DNA of 5,240 nucleotides, from contig CADCWK010000208.1 in assembly GCA_902806375.1 (NCBI GenBank), forward strand, positions 1 through 5,240, written 5' to 3'. The translations under genes were made by a program, and so were the position numbers. The notes beneath the pieces were generated by a model. That model searched no databases. It saw nothing but the letters and a program-made list of their open reading frames with translations, and was not told where the DNA came from. This document shows, piece after piece, positions 1 to 5,240 of the stretch. This DNA is from an uncultured Thermomicrobiales bacterium (GTDB taxonomy: Bacteria > Chloroflexota > Chloroflexia > Thermomicrobiales > UBA6265). Positions within the stretch are counted from its first letter, which is position 1, and each line of letters opens with the position of its first letter.

Positions 1-915
1 GGCGTGGAGGGGAGTTAGCTTCAGCGACATGACTCCGAGACCACCGGGGACGAGGTGGCGGCTAGCGGCCAGCATCAGTTCGACCGACATCGCCGGGACC
101 ATCCGCATGTCATTGACGACGAGGTCGAGCGGCGTCACGTTTCGGACGAGGAACGGCCGGGCCGTCTGGGGGACGTGCGTGATCTCCGGGTCGCCGGCCA
201 GCCGCTCGTCGAGGGCACCGGGGTCGACGGCGATCACCCGCAGCCCGGCCCGGCGCAGCACCCGCGTCCAGCCGCCCGGGGCCGCGCCGAGGTCGACCGC
301 CACCCCCGTCGCCGGCAGGGCGACCACCTCGAGCGCCAATAGTTCCTCCAGCTTGAACTCGGCCCGGGAGACCTGCCCGTCGTCGCGCCGCAGCCGGATC
401 CGGCCGCCCGGCCAGTCGGCGTACCCCGGCAGCGTCGCGTTCAACCCGACGACGATCCCGACCGGCGTGATCGCCAGCCCAAGGGTCGTCGCCGCTCCGG
501 ACCGGCTGACGGTGACGCCGCGGCGACCGAACTCGTCCGACAGGTGATGCCAGAGCTCCTCGTTGCCGTAGGCCAGACTCGACTCGCCGGTGGCCCAGAT
601 CTGGAGGTTGATCGTCGTCCCGGCGGCGACCAGACCCACCACCGCCTTGCCAACCGCCTGCTTGTCCCGCCGGACGTCGTTGAGGCGCAGCATCGCCACT
701 TCCGCCATCAGGTGGCGGACGAAGACGACCGGCTGCTCGCGAAACAGGTCGACCAGCCCACCGATGCCAGGTAAACCCTCCGGCCCACCGGTCAGGCGGC
801 CGAGGTCGGGCCCCAGCCGCTCGATGGTGGCGCCGGGGAGAGCCACTGACAACTCACGCTGGGCGGCACCGAAGTACTCCGGGTCGGTCGAGAAGACGAT
901 GGGCTGGGCTGGCAT
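1..915 (-). CDS. RlmM/FtsJ-like SAM-dependent RNA 2'-O-methyltransferase, C-terminus missing
   Basis: A minus-strand frame stays open from an ATG at 915-913 to the left edge, giving 305 residues; RlmM of E. coli is about 366, so some 50 residues are probably missing. The C-terminal half is a Rossmann methyltransferase with the SAM-binding motif DLGAAPGGWT at residues 208-217. The catalytic K-D-K of the FtsJ fold is present: K188 in SRAEFKLEE, D269 in VVNDM and K299 in MSLKL; the fourth residue, a Glu in FtsJ, would lie beyond the edge. Residues 1 to about 165 precede the catalytic domain and resemble the THUMP-bearing N-terminus of RlmM-type enzymes, including VGLNATLPGYADWPGG just before it. 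The likely role is cytoplasmic 2'-O-methylation of rRNA; the target nucleotide cannot be read from sequence. The start is chosen because a GGAAGG lies 11 nt upstream and the residues before it (an open extension beyond 915) look non-coding; a GTG at 978 is a weaker alternative. It diverges from the PH-domain gene. Confidence 0.87.
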   Translation of the reverse strand, partial: MPAQPIVFSTDPEYFGAAQRELSVALPGATIERLGPDLGRLTGGPEGLPGIGGLVDLFREQPVVFVRHLMAEVAMLRLNDVRRDKQAVGKAVVGLVAAGTTINLQIWATGESSLAYGNEELWHHLSDEFGRRGVTVSRSGAATTLGLAITPVGIVVGLNATLPGYADWPGGRIRLRRDDGQVSRAEFKLEELLALEVVALPATGVAVDLGAAPGGWTRVLRRAGLRVIAVDPGALDERLAGDPEITHVPQTARPFLVRNVTPLDLVVNDMRMVPAMSVELMLAASRHLVPGGLGVMSLKLTPLHA

Positions 916-1033
916 CCGGTCGGGGACCTTCCATGGGTGCGCGATGGCGCGGCGACCGAACGGTACCGCATCGGCCACGGGAACGAGGTCGCGGGCGCCT
1001 GATGGCCTGTCTGATCTCCGGTGCGGAGCGGGA

Positions 1034-1061
1034 ATGACCGTGAACGGCCCGACGATACGAT
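1034..1061 (+). promoter_or_regulatory. candidate sigma70-type promoter for the PH-domain gene
   Basis: ATGACC at 1034-1039 (4 of 6 to TTGACA) is followed after 16 nt by TACGAT at 1056-1061 (4 of 6 to TATAAT). Initiation would fall near 1068, leaving a very short leader that starts about at the ribosome binding site. The match is modest and the short leader is a weakness. It lies in the 168-bp divergent gap 916-1083, where I could not pick a convincing minus-strand promoter for the methyltransferase. Confidence 0.3.
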
Positions 1062-1068
1062 CATCTCT

Positions 1069-1074
1069 GGGGAG
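1069..1074 (+). promoter_or_regulatory. ribosome binding site fixing the PH-domain start
   Basis: GGGGAG lies 9 nt before the ATG at 1084. It decides between this start and an in-frame GTG at 1021, whose 21 extra residues do not resemble the family. Confidence 0.6.
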
Positions 1075-1083
1075 TACACGACG

Positions 1084-1458
1084 ATGGCAGACGGCCCGTA
1101 CTTCGACAAGCGCGAACAGTTCCAGAAGATCGAGGCGGCGATGCTGCCGGGCGAGCGCGTCCTCGGCGTCTTCGACATGAAGGGCGGCGGGACCGGCTTC
1201 CTGGGGGTGACCTCGCTGCGCATCATCGTCTACGACAAGGCGTTCGCCCGGAAGACGAAGTCGATGGTCTCGATCCCGTTCAGCCGCATCACGTCGATCG
1301 CCACCGAGGACGAGAGCGGGCTCCTGACCGGGCGCGGCTTCTTCGGGAGCAGCAAGATGGAACTCCGGGCGAGCAGTGAGTCGTTCGAATTCGAGTTCCG
1401 GGGCGCCGACAAGGCCCACATGGCCCACGATCTCATCCTCGGCGGGATGGTGCGGTAG
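1084..1458 (+). CDS. small bacterial PH-domain protein
   Basis: A complete 124-residue protein without signal peptide or membrane segment, so presumably cytoplasmic. It has the outline of a short bacterial pleckstrin-homology protein: a charged N-terminal stretch (residues 8-20), the entry motif LLPGE-like MLPGERVLGVFD (20-31), a glycine-rich turn KGGGTGFLGVT (33-43), then alternating hydrophobic strands LRIIVYD (45-51) and VSIPFSRITSIATED (62-76). A further strand pair covers about 91-106, and a C-terminal helix runs from about 107 to 119 (GADKAHMAHDLIL). The sequence reads like a known family of PH-domain proteins found in actinobacteria and Chloroflexota. Bacterial PH domains mostly mediate protein or surface binding rather than phosphoinositide binding, and the partner here is unknown. 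The gene stands alone: divergent from the methyltransferase upstream and separated from the oxidoreductase by a palindrome and 284 bp. It ends in TAG. Confidence 0.88.
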   Translation: MADGPYFDKREQFQKIEAAMLPGERVLGVFDMKGGGTGFLGVTSLRIIVYDKAFARKTKSMVSIPFSRITSIATEDESGLLTGRGFFGSSKMELRASSESFEFEFRGADKAHMAHDLILGGMVR

Positions 1459-1502
1459 CGAACGGTCGGGTCCTCTCCGGCGCTCACGACACCTCCAGCC
1501 CA

Positions 1503-1536
1503 CCGCGACCCCGATCCGATCGGATCGGGGTCGCGG
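1503..1536. terminator. perfect 34-bp palindrome, probable terminator of the PH-domain gene
   Basis: Arms CCGCGACCCCGATCCG (1503-1518) and CGGATCGGGGTCGCGG (1521-1536) are exact reverse complements around a central AT, so the whole 34 bp is one perfect palindrome. It begins 45 nt after the PH-domain stop. As RNA it would fold into a very stable hairpin with a tight loop. There is no T-tract, as is common in high-GC genomes, so a protein-binding site is the main alternative. Confidence 0.6.
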
Positions 1537-1742
1537 CATGTCCAACCGATGCGTCGTCCGGCCAACGGGAACCGATCCGGCATGGACCTCGTCCTTATGC
1601 CGATTCGAGCACGGCATCGTGGGTCACGGGGTCGATGGATGGGACGTGTGGTCGGAGGGCGGCGCCTCGCTGGGAGGGCCGTGGGTCGAGGCCGGCTGAT
1701 CAGGGGGTCGCCGGCGATGATGGGCAGAGGACTGACGAGACC
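1537..1742. other. non-coding gap before the FAD oxidoreductase
   Basis: No credible gene is visible: short open frames here encode Arg/Gly-rich strings without family resemblance. The one structure I see is an inverted repeat ATGCCG (1597-1602) and CGGCAT (1612-1617) with a 9-nt spacer, which may belong to the promoter region of the downstream gene. I could not identify a convincing -35/-10 pair. AGAGG at 1726-1730 sits 12 nt before the ATG at 1743 and is the best ribosome binding site candidate. Confidence 0.45.
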
Positions 1743-3146
1743 ATGGTACTGAGTGCATTCCGGTTCGACACGCTCGCGGCGACATCGATGATCCTGCGGG
1801 AACGCGTCCAGGGGACGGTCCTGACCCCGGACAGTGAGGGCTTCGCGGCCGCCCACATGCCGTTCAACTGCGCCGTCCAGCACGCCCCGGCCCTGGTCGT
1901 CCTGCCCGAGACCGCTCGGGACATCGTCGAGACGGTCCGGTTCGCCGCCGCCAACGACCTGGCCGTCACCGTCCAGGCGACCGGCCATGGCGTCCGGTCC
2001 GCCATCGAGGGCGGTGTGCTGATCAACACCTCCCGCATGACCGGCGTCACGATCGACCCGGAGCGCCGCACGGCCCGGGTCGAGGCCGGTACCCGCTGGG
2101 CCGCGGTCGTCGCGGCCGCCGCCGGGCATGGCCTCGCCCCGCTCAACGGCTCGTCGGTCACGGTCGGTGTGGTCGGCTACACCCTCGGCGGCGGGACCGG
2201 CTGGCTGGCCCGCAAGTACGGCTTCGCGGCCGACCGGGTCGTCCGGGCGGAGGTCGTCACGGCCGACGGGCGCCAGCTCGTCGCATCCGAGACCGAGAAC
2301 GTCGACCTGTTCCACGCCCTCCGGGGCGGCGGGGGCTCCTTCGGCATCGTCACGGCGCTGGAGTTCGGCCTCGTCCCGGTCGCCGAGGTCTTCGCCGGGA
2401 TGGTCGTCTACCCGATGGAACGGTCCGCCGATGTTTTCACGGCCTACGCCGCCTGGGCAGAAGGCAACCCCGAGGAGTTGACGTCGAGCATCGCCCTGAT
2501 GCGCCTCCCACCGATCCCCGCCATCCCCGAACCGCTCCGTGGCCGGGACGTCGTAATCGTCCGGGGCTGCTACACGGGCGACCTGGCCGCCGGCGAACAG
2601 GCCATGCGGCCGATGCGGGAGCTCGGTGCGCCGATCCTCGATACGTTCGGCGTCCTGCCGTGGGCCATGAACGGCACGATCAGCGCCGACCCGGAGGACG
2701 CCTTTCCCCATTCCGGCTCCCACCTGATGCTGGACGACCTCTCCCCCGCGACCATCACGGCGGTCCTAAGCGCCGTCGGTCCCGGTTGCGACTCGGCGCT
2801 GATGATGGTCGAGATCCGACACATCGAGGGGGCGACTCGCCACGCCGGCCCGTCCACGGCGATCGCCAACCGGACCGACGCGCCGTTCGTGCTGTTCGCC
2901 GCCGGGGCGCTGTTCGCTCCCGAAATGGTACCGGCCGTCACCGCGTCGCACGCGGCGCTCAGGGGCGCGCTGGCGCCGCACGCCGTCGAGGGGGCCTTTC
3001 CGAACTTCCTCGGCTACGGCGACGCCGACCCGGAGCGCTACCGGGCTGCCTTCTCCCCCGCTACCTACGACCGGCTGGTCGCGGCCCGGGACCGGTTCGA
3101 TCCGTCCCGCCGCTTCCGGCACAATGGTCTGCTCGCCGCCGAGTAA
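1743..3146 (+). CDS. FAD-linked oxidoreductase, 6-hydroxynicotine oxidase / berberine bridge enzyme type
   Basis: A complete 467-residue flavoprotein, the usual length for the family. The N-terminal PCMH/VAO-type FAD-binding domain (about 45-215) shows PALVVLPETARDIVETVRFA (49-68), then ATGHGV with H82 in the position of the histidine that links covalently to the FAD 8-alpha carbon. It continues with GYTLGGGTGWLARKYG (145-160) and RGGGGSFGIVT (194-204). The C-terminal BBE segment (about 419-460) has FPNFLGYGDADPERYRAAF and the ending YDRLVAARDRFDPSRRFRHN typical of the family. By alignment from memory, the second flavin-linking cysteine of bicovalent members is replaced by S138, so single attachment through H82 is expected. 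Such enzymes oxidise small alcohols, amines, sugars or aromatic alkaloids with O2; the substrate here cannot be told. No signal peptide is visible. The start at 1743 is chosen because the in-frame extension to 1635 adds 36 Arg/Gly-rich residues unlike the family. Confidence 0.92.
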   Translation: MVLSAFRFDTLAATSMILRERVQGTVLTPDSEGFAAAHMPFNCAVQHAPALVVLPETARDIVETVRFAAANDLAVTVQATGHGVRSAIEGGVLINTSRMTGVTIDPERRTARVEAGTRWAAVVAAAAGHGLAPLNGSSVTVGVVGYTLGGGTGWLARKYGFAADRVVRAEVVTADGRQLVASETENVDLFHALRGGGGSFGIVTALEFGLVPVAEVFAGMVVYPMERSADVFTAYAAWAEGNPEELTSSIALMRLPPIPAIPEPLRGRDVVIVRGCYTGDLAAGEQAMRPMRELGAPILDTFGVLPWAMNGTISADPEDAFPHSGSHLMLDDLSPATITAVLSAVGPGCDSALMMVEIRHIEGATRHAGPSTAIANRTDAPFVLFAAGALFAPEMVPAVTASHAALRGALAPHAVEGAFPNFLGYGDADPERYRAAFSPATYDRLVAARDRFDPSRRFRHNGLLAAE

Positions 3147-3169
3147 TACCGAGACCGCGCACAGACTCC

Positions 3170-3351
3170 CCGCTCCGGGCAGCGGAGCTTGCCGGTGAGC
3201 CGACCACCGCTGACAGCGGCAGGAGCGCAGCGAAGCGTGAGCATGCGCCGGGGATGGGCTGAGGGAGTGGCCCGCTCGCCACCTGCATGCTCCGATGTGA
3301 ACCGCAAGCGTCCAGGCGGACTCCGTGTGACCACAACGGCTGGTAGCCAGC
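3170..3351. other. hairpin-rich non-coding stretch in the convergent gap
   Basis: No gene is visible between 3147 and 3421. Arms CCGCT/AGCGG occur twice (3170-3174 with 3181-3185, and 3207-3211 with 3215-3219). A run of AGCG-type 5-mers follows at 3223-3242 (agcgc, agcga, agcgt). GAGCATGC (3239-3246) pairs with GCATGCTC (3285-3292) and encloses a smaller GTGGC/GCCAC hairpin (3267-3271 with 3278-3282). GTCC/GGAC (3310-3313, 3318-3321) and GCTGG/CCAGC (3339-3343, 3347-3351) come next. Short hairpins are expected by chance at this GC content, so this could be a degraded repeat element, a small RNA or simply composition. I see no promoter for an RNA gene and no tRNA signature. Confidence 0.35.
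3172..3188 (+). terminator. candidate terminator hairpin after the FAD oxidoreductase
   Basis: GCTCCG (3172-3177) and CGGAGC (3183-3188) form a 6-bp GC-rich stem with a GGCAG loop, 25 nt after the stop codon, followed by TT only. It is weak by itself; the stronger hairpin at 3357-3390 may be the real end of the transcript. Confidence 0.35.
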
Positions 3352-3356
3352 GAATG

Positions 3357-3390
3357 GGACGGACCACGCTCAGCCGGGCGTGGTCCGTCC
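3357..3390. terminator. bidirectional terminator between convergent genes
   Basis: GGACGGACCACGC (3357-3369) and GCGTGGTCCGTCC (3378-3390) make a perfect 13-bp stem with an 8-nt loop, 32 bp from the end of the M55 peptidase gene on the minus strand and 210 bp from the end of the FAD oxidoreductase on the plus strand. Neither side has a real T-tract (TGTTCC follows on the plus strand). Position between two converging genes makes a terminator serving both the natural reading. Confidence 0.75.
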
Positions 3391-3421
3391 TGTTCCTGAC
3401 GAGCGCTGGCCCCCGGGAGGG

Positions 3422-4273
3422 TCAGGCCAGGAAGGAGGCTGGTTCGTAGAGGGCGGACCGGAGCGCCGCCCAGAGCAGCCGGTACTGCTCCCATGGGGTC
3501 GGGCCGCTGGCGATGGCGATCGTCACCGGGCCGACCTGCTCGACGCCGGCCGTCCGGGACGCCCGGTCGCACTGCGGCATCGTCAGGAAGTCGACCTCGA
3601 TCCGGAACGGTTCCACGGGCCGGTAGGGCGTCACCGACCCGATCGCCCCCAGTGCCCGCTCGGCGGCGGCAGTGATGTCAGCCCGCGCCTCCGCCAGCGG
3701 CCGGCAGACGGCGGCGTTGCGCCCGGTCGCCCGCTTGACCGCGACGGTCTCGACGCCCTCGCCGAGCATCCCCGTCGCCTCGGCACAGGTCGTCTCGTCG
3801 CCGGTGACGAGCACGGTCGGGATGCCGAGCGAGCCGAGGATGGCGGCGTTGAGACCCGTCTCGCCATGGGGGACGCCGTTGAGCCGCAACTCATGGACGA
3901 CGGCGCCGGCGATGGTGTGCGGGTGGATCGCCCGGAACGTCTTCGCCATGGCGTGGTAGCCGACGAACAGGGCCGCGTCGAACGGTCGCTCGTCAGCCCC
4001 CTCCAGCTGGCAGTACGGCCGCGCGTCGGCGCTGCCGGTCATGACGTGGGCGGCGGGGTGGAGTTCCTCCACGAGCAGGTTGCGCATGGGCCCGTGGCCG
4101 TCGGCGACCAGGACATAGTCGGCGCCGGCCCGGACGGCCCCCTCGATGGCGGCGTTGGCGTCCTCCGTCATCAGCCGCCGGCCCCGGCCGTACTCGGTCT
4201 GGCCCGGCATCATCATGTCGGCGTGGACGACGCCGGAGATCCCCTCGATATCGACCGAGATGAAGACGTTCAC
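3422..4273 (-). CDS. M55 family zinc D-aminopeptidase (DppA-like)
   Basis: A complete 283-residue protein; B. subtilis DppA has 274. The N-terminus MNVFISVDIEGISG matches the DppA opening, and the zinc site known from DppA (D8, E10, H60, H104, E133) is present as D8, E10, H60 (ADGHGPM), H107 (GYHAMA) and E138 (GETGLNA). The histidine proposed as nucleophile in DppA (H115) corresponds to H119 in HPHTIAG. Further family landmarks are YGRGRRLMTEDANAAIEGA (28-46) and LVEELHP (67-73). DppA is a self-compartmentalising decamer that cleaves D-Ala-D-Ala and D-Ala-Gly-Gly, so a role in using or recycling D-amino-acid peptides is likely, in the cytoplasm since no signal peptide is seen. Unlike dppA of B. 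subtilis, no peptide transporter gene adjoins it. The start codon is GTG (4273-4271), preferred because zinc-ligand numbering then equals DppA's and a good ribosome binding site precedes it. Stop is TGA. Confidence 0.95.
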   Translation of the reverse strand: MNVFISVDIEGISGVVHADMMMPGQTEYGRGRRLMTEDANAAIEGAVRAGADYVLVADGHGPMRNLLVEELHPAAHVMTGSADARPYCQLEGADERPFDAALFVGYHAMAKTFRAIHPHTIAGAVVHELRLNGVPHGETGLNAAILGSLGIPTVLVTGDETTCAEATGMLGEGVETVAVKRATGRNAAVCRPLAEARADITAAAERALGAIGSVTPYRPVEPFRIEVDFLTMPQCDRASRTAGVEQVGPVTIAIASGPTPWEQYRLLWAALRSALYEPASFLA

Positions 4274-4277
4274 GTGG

Positions 4278-4285
4278 TTCCCTTT
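4278..4285 (-). promoter_or_regulatory. ribosome binding site supporting the GTG start of the M55 gene
   Basis: On the minus strand AAAGGGAA (4285-4278) stands just before the GTG, with 6 nt between its GGG and the start codon. It supports a non-ATG start; the next in-frame ATG would remove the zinc ligands D8 and E10. Confidence 0.6.
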
Positions 4286-4299
4286 CCCGGAGCGGCGGT

Positions 4300-4322
4300 T
4301 ACGATGGGTGGCGGAGATCGTA
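4300..4322. promoter_or_regulatory. inverted repeat in the M55 promoter region
   Basis: TACGAT (4300-4305) and ATCGTA (4317-4322) are inverted copies with an 11-nt spacer. The right arm coincides with the proposed -10 box of the M55 gene and the left arm falls just after its proposed start site, as an operator would. Six-base arms are short, and chance is a fair alternative. Confidence 0.3.
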
Positions 4323-4345
4323 GCCCCGTCCGGCAGTTCAGGGAA
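4317..4345 (-). promoter_or_regulatory. candidate promoter of the M55 gene
   Basis: On the minus strand TTCCCT (4345-4340, 3 of 6 to TTGACA) and TACGAT (4322-4317, 4 of 6 to TATAAT) are 17 nt apart. Initiation near 4310 would give a leader of about 37 nt. The -35 is poor. The same -10 hexamer, TACGAT, was picked upstream of the PH-domain gene. Confidence 0.3.
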
Positions 4346-4399
4346 GAGGGTCCGGCACTGGTGATCGGTCCGGCCCAGCAGCCCGGACCCCCGGCCCGC

Positions 4400-4426
4400 G
4401 ATGTGCTAATATAAAGTAAGCACATC
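4400..4426 (+). promoter_or_regulatory. AT-rich operator-like inverted repeat over the dioxygenase promoter
   Basis: GATGTGCT (4400-4407) and AGCACATC (4419-4426) are perfect inverted 8-mers around an 11-nt AT-rich spacer. Within 4401-4425 only 7 of 25 bases are G or C, in sharp contrast to the flanks. The left arm runs into TGC-TAATAT (4404-4412), an extended -10 box for the plus strand; no good -35 lies upstream, as is usual for extended -10 promoters. Initiation would fall near 4419, giving a leader of about 85 nt to the dioxygenase. The layout suits a dimeric repressor blocking the promoter. MhqO-type dioxygenases of Bacillus are controlled by the MarR-type repressor MhqR, so a MarR-like regulator is a reasonable guess, but no regulator gene is in the window. 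Confidence 0.6.
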
Positions 4427-4503
4427 AGCACGGGGCAGGAGAACATCGATCTGGCGCGACTCGTACTGGAAGACCGTCTGATCGGGATTGGGAGAGCGAA
4501 GAT

Positions 4504-5240
4504 ATGGAATTGACCGGCATCCATCATCTGACGGCCGTCTCGGCCGCGATCCGGGAGAATCACCACTTCTACACCCGGACGCTCGGCATGCGGCTCGTCA
4601 AGCGCAGCGTCAACCAGGACGACGTCAGCGCCTATCACCTGTTCTACGCCGACGCCAAGGGGTCGCCCGGCAGCGACCTGACCTTCTTCGACTGGCCCGT
4701 CCCGCCCGAGCGCCGCGGCACGAACTCGATCGTCCGGACGGCGCTACGTGTCTCCGGGCACGAGACGCTCGAATGGTGGAAGAACGCGTTCACGCAGCAC
4801 GGCGCCGATGCCGGCGAGGTGACCGAGCGCGATGGCCGCGCGGTGCTCGACTTCGAGGACCCGGAAGGCCAGCGCCTGACCCTGATCGACGACCGTGGCG
4901 AGGGCGAGGGGTTCCCTTGGGACCGCAGCCCCGTCCCGGCCGAGCACCAGATCCGCGGGCTCGGGCCGATCACGATCAGCGTCCCGACATTGGCACCGAC
5001 CGACGCCATCCTTCGCCGGGTGATGAACATGCGGCCGGTCCGCGAGTACGCCAACCCGTTCACCTCAGGCACGACCGTCCATGTCTACGAGATGGGGCCG
5101 GGCGGCACGGCTGCCGAGCTCCATGTCGCCGTCGAGCCCGGCCTCAGACCGGCCCAGCAGGGCGCCGGCGCCGTCCACCACGTCGCCTTCCGGGTGCCGG
5201 ACGACGCCTACGACGCCTGGACCGAGCGGCTGCGGGGGGG
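4504..5240 (+). CDS. ring-cleaving dioxygenase, MhqO/PcpA-type vicinal oxygen chelate protein, C-terminus missing
   Basis: The frame runs from ATG 4504 to the right edge, giving 245 of an expected 310-320 residues. It contains two glyoxalase/VOC modules. The first opens with GIHHLTAV (5-12) and continues with FYTRTLGMRLVKRSVNQDD (22-40) and YHLFYADAKGSPGSDLTFF (44-62), a signature of this family. The second starts near 153 (LGPITISV) and includes GAVHHVAFRVPDD (222-234). In PcpA the iron ligands are H11, H227 and E276; here H8 and H226 take the first two places and the Glu would lie beyond the edge. The family opens hydroquinone or catechol rings; MhqO protects Bacillus against quinones and hydroquinones. 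GGGAG at 4490-4494, 9 nt before the ATG, supports the start. The gene diverges from the M55 gene and lies downstream of an AT-rich inverted repeat. The window ends in seven G residues (5234-5240), where an indel error would go unnoticed. Confidence 0.9.
   Translation, partial: MELTGIHHLTAVSAAIRENHHFYTRTLGMRLVKRSVNQDDVSAYHLFYADAKGSPGSDLTFFDWPVPPERRGTNSIVRTALRVSGHETLEWWKNAFTQHGADAGEVTERDGRAVLDFEDPEGQRLTLIDDRGEGEGFPWDRSPVPAEHQIRGLGPITISVPTLAPTDAILRRVMNMRPVREYANPFTSGTTVHVYEMGPGGTAAELHVAVEPGLRPAQQGAGAVHHVAFRVPDDAYDAWTERLRG

Noticed and set aside
29..1180. Several overlapping plus-strand open frames (29-547, 544-774, 590-1180) in the left part.
   Set aside because: They lie over the minus-strand methyltransferase, whose motif-bearing frame is continuous to the edge, and their products are low-complexity Arg/Ser/Pro or Arg/Asp-rich strings.
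1597..1617. A T-arm-like hairpin with a TTCGA core in the gap before the oxidoreductase.
   Set aside because: The loop is 9 nt rather than 7 and no acceptor, D or anticodon arms are found around it, so it is not a tRNA.
1230..2723. A 497-codon open frame on the minus strand opposite the PH-domain and FAD oxidoreductase genes.
   Set aside because: The product is rich in Arg, Gly and Asp with no recognisable family, and it lies antisense to two clear genes; it is a by-product of high GC at third positions.
3223..3292. A possible CRISPR-like or tandem repeat made of AGCG-type 5-mers.
   Set aside because: The run is only about 20 bases with imperfect units and no spacers; it is at most a short low-complexity tract.
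2766..3572. A 268-codon minus-strand open frame covering the end of the oxidoreductase gene and the convergent gap.
   Set aside because: It overlaps two real genes, spans the strong terminator hairpin, and its product has no family resemblance.
3380..4414. A 344-codon open frame on the plus strand opposite the M55 gene.
   Set aside because: It is antisense to a gene with a full set of zinc ligands, has skewed composition and crosses the terminator and the divergent promoter region.
4451..4513. A possible leader peptide starting at CTG 4451 behind GGAG (4438-4441) and ending in TGA at 4511-4513, overlapping the dioxygenase start.
   Set aside because: There is no ATG, GTG or TTG start in that frame after the upstream stop, and the dioxygenase has its own ribosome binding site, so coupling is speculative.

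Overview
The window is GC-rich (roughly two thirds G+C by eye) with a strong bias to G/C at third codon positions, which also produces long spurious antisense reading frames. It holds five protein genes, three complete and two cut by the window edges. I see no mobile element, CRISPR array, tRNA or rRNA. Gene content and protein style (a small bacterial PH-domain protein, an M55 peptidase, an FtsJ/RlmM-type methyltransferase, an MhqO-type dioxygenase) fit a high-GC soil or thermophilic bacterium. Chloroflexota (Thermomicrobia-like) or an actinobacterium are my best guesses, held loosely.

Layout from left to right: (1) 915 to 1, minus strand: an RlmM-like SAM-dependent 2'-O-methyltransferase whose C-terminus lies outside the window. 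(2) 1084-1458, plus strand: a 124-residue PH-domain protein, divergent from the methyltransferase across a 168-bp gap and followed by a perfect 34-bp palindrome that probably ends its transcript. (3) 1743-3146, plus strand: a complete FAD-linked oxidoreductase of the 6-hydroxynicotine oxidase / berberine bridge enzyme type. (4) A 275-bp convergent gap with several small hairpins and a strong 13-bp stem terminator at 3357-3390. (5) 4273 to 3422, minus strand: a complete M55 (DppA-type) zinc D-aminopeptidase with a GTG start. (6) 4274-4503: a divergent control region with two inverted repeats, one of them an AT-rich operator-like element over an extended -10 box. (7) 4504-5240, plus strand: an MhqO/PcpA-type ring-cleaving dioxygenase, cut by the right edge.

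The genes do not form one operon; each appears to be its own transcription unit. The only functional link I can suggest is loose: the flavin oxidoreductase and the ring-cleaving dioxygenase both suit the handling of small organic or aromatic (quinone-type) compounds. The most informative non-coding signal is the AT-rich inverted repeat at 4400-4426, which looks like a repressor site controlling the dioxygenase. I did not find a convincing new biological system; the rest is ordinary chromosomal sequence.
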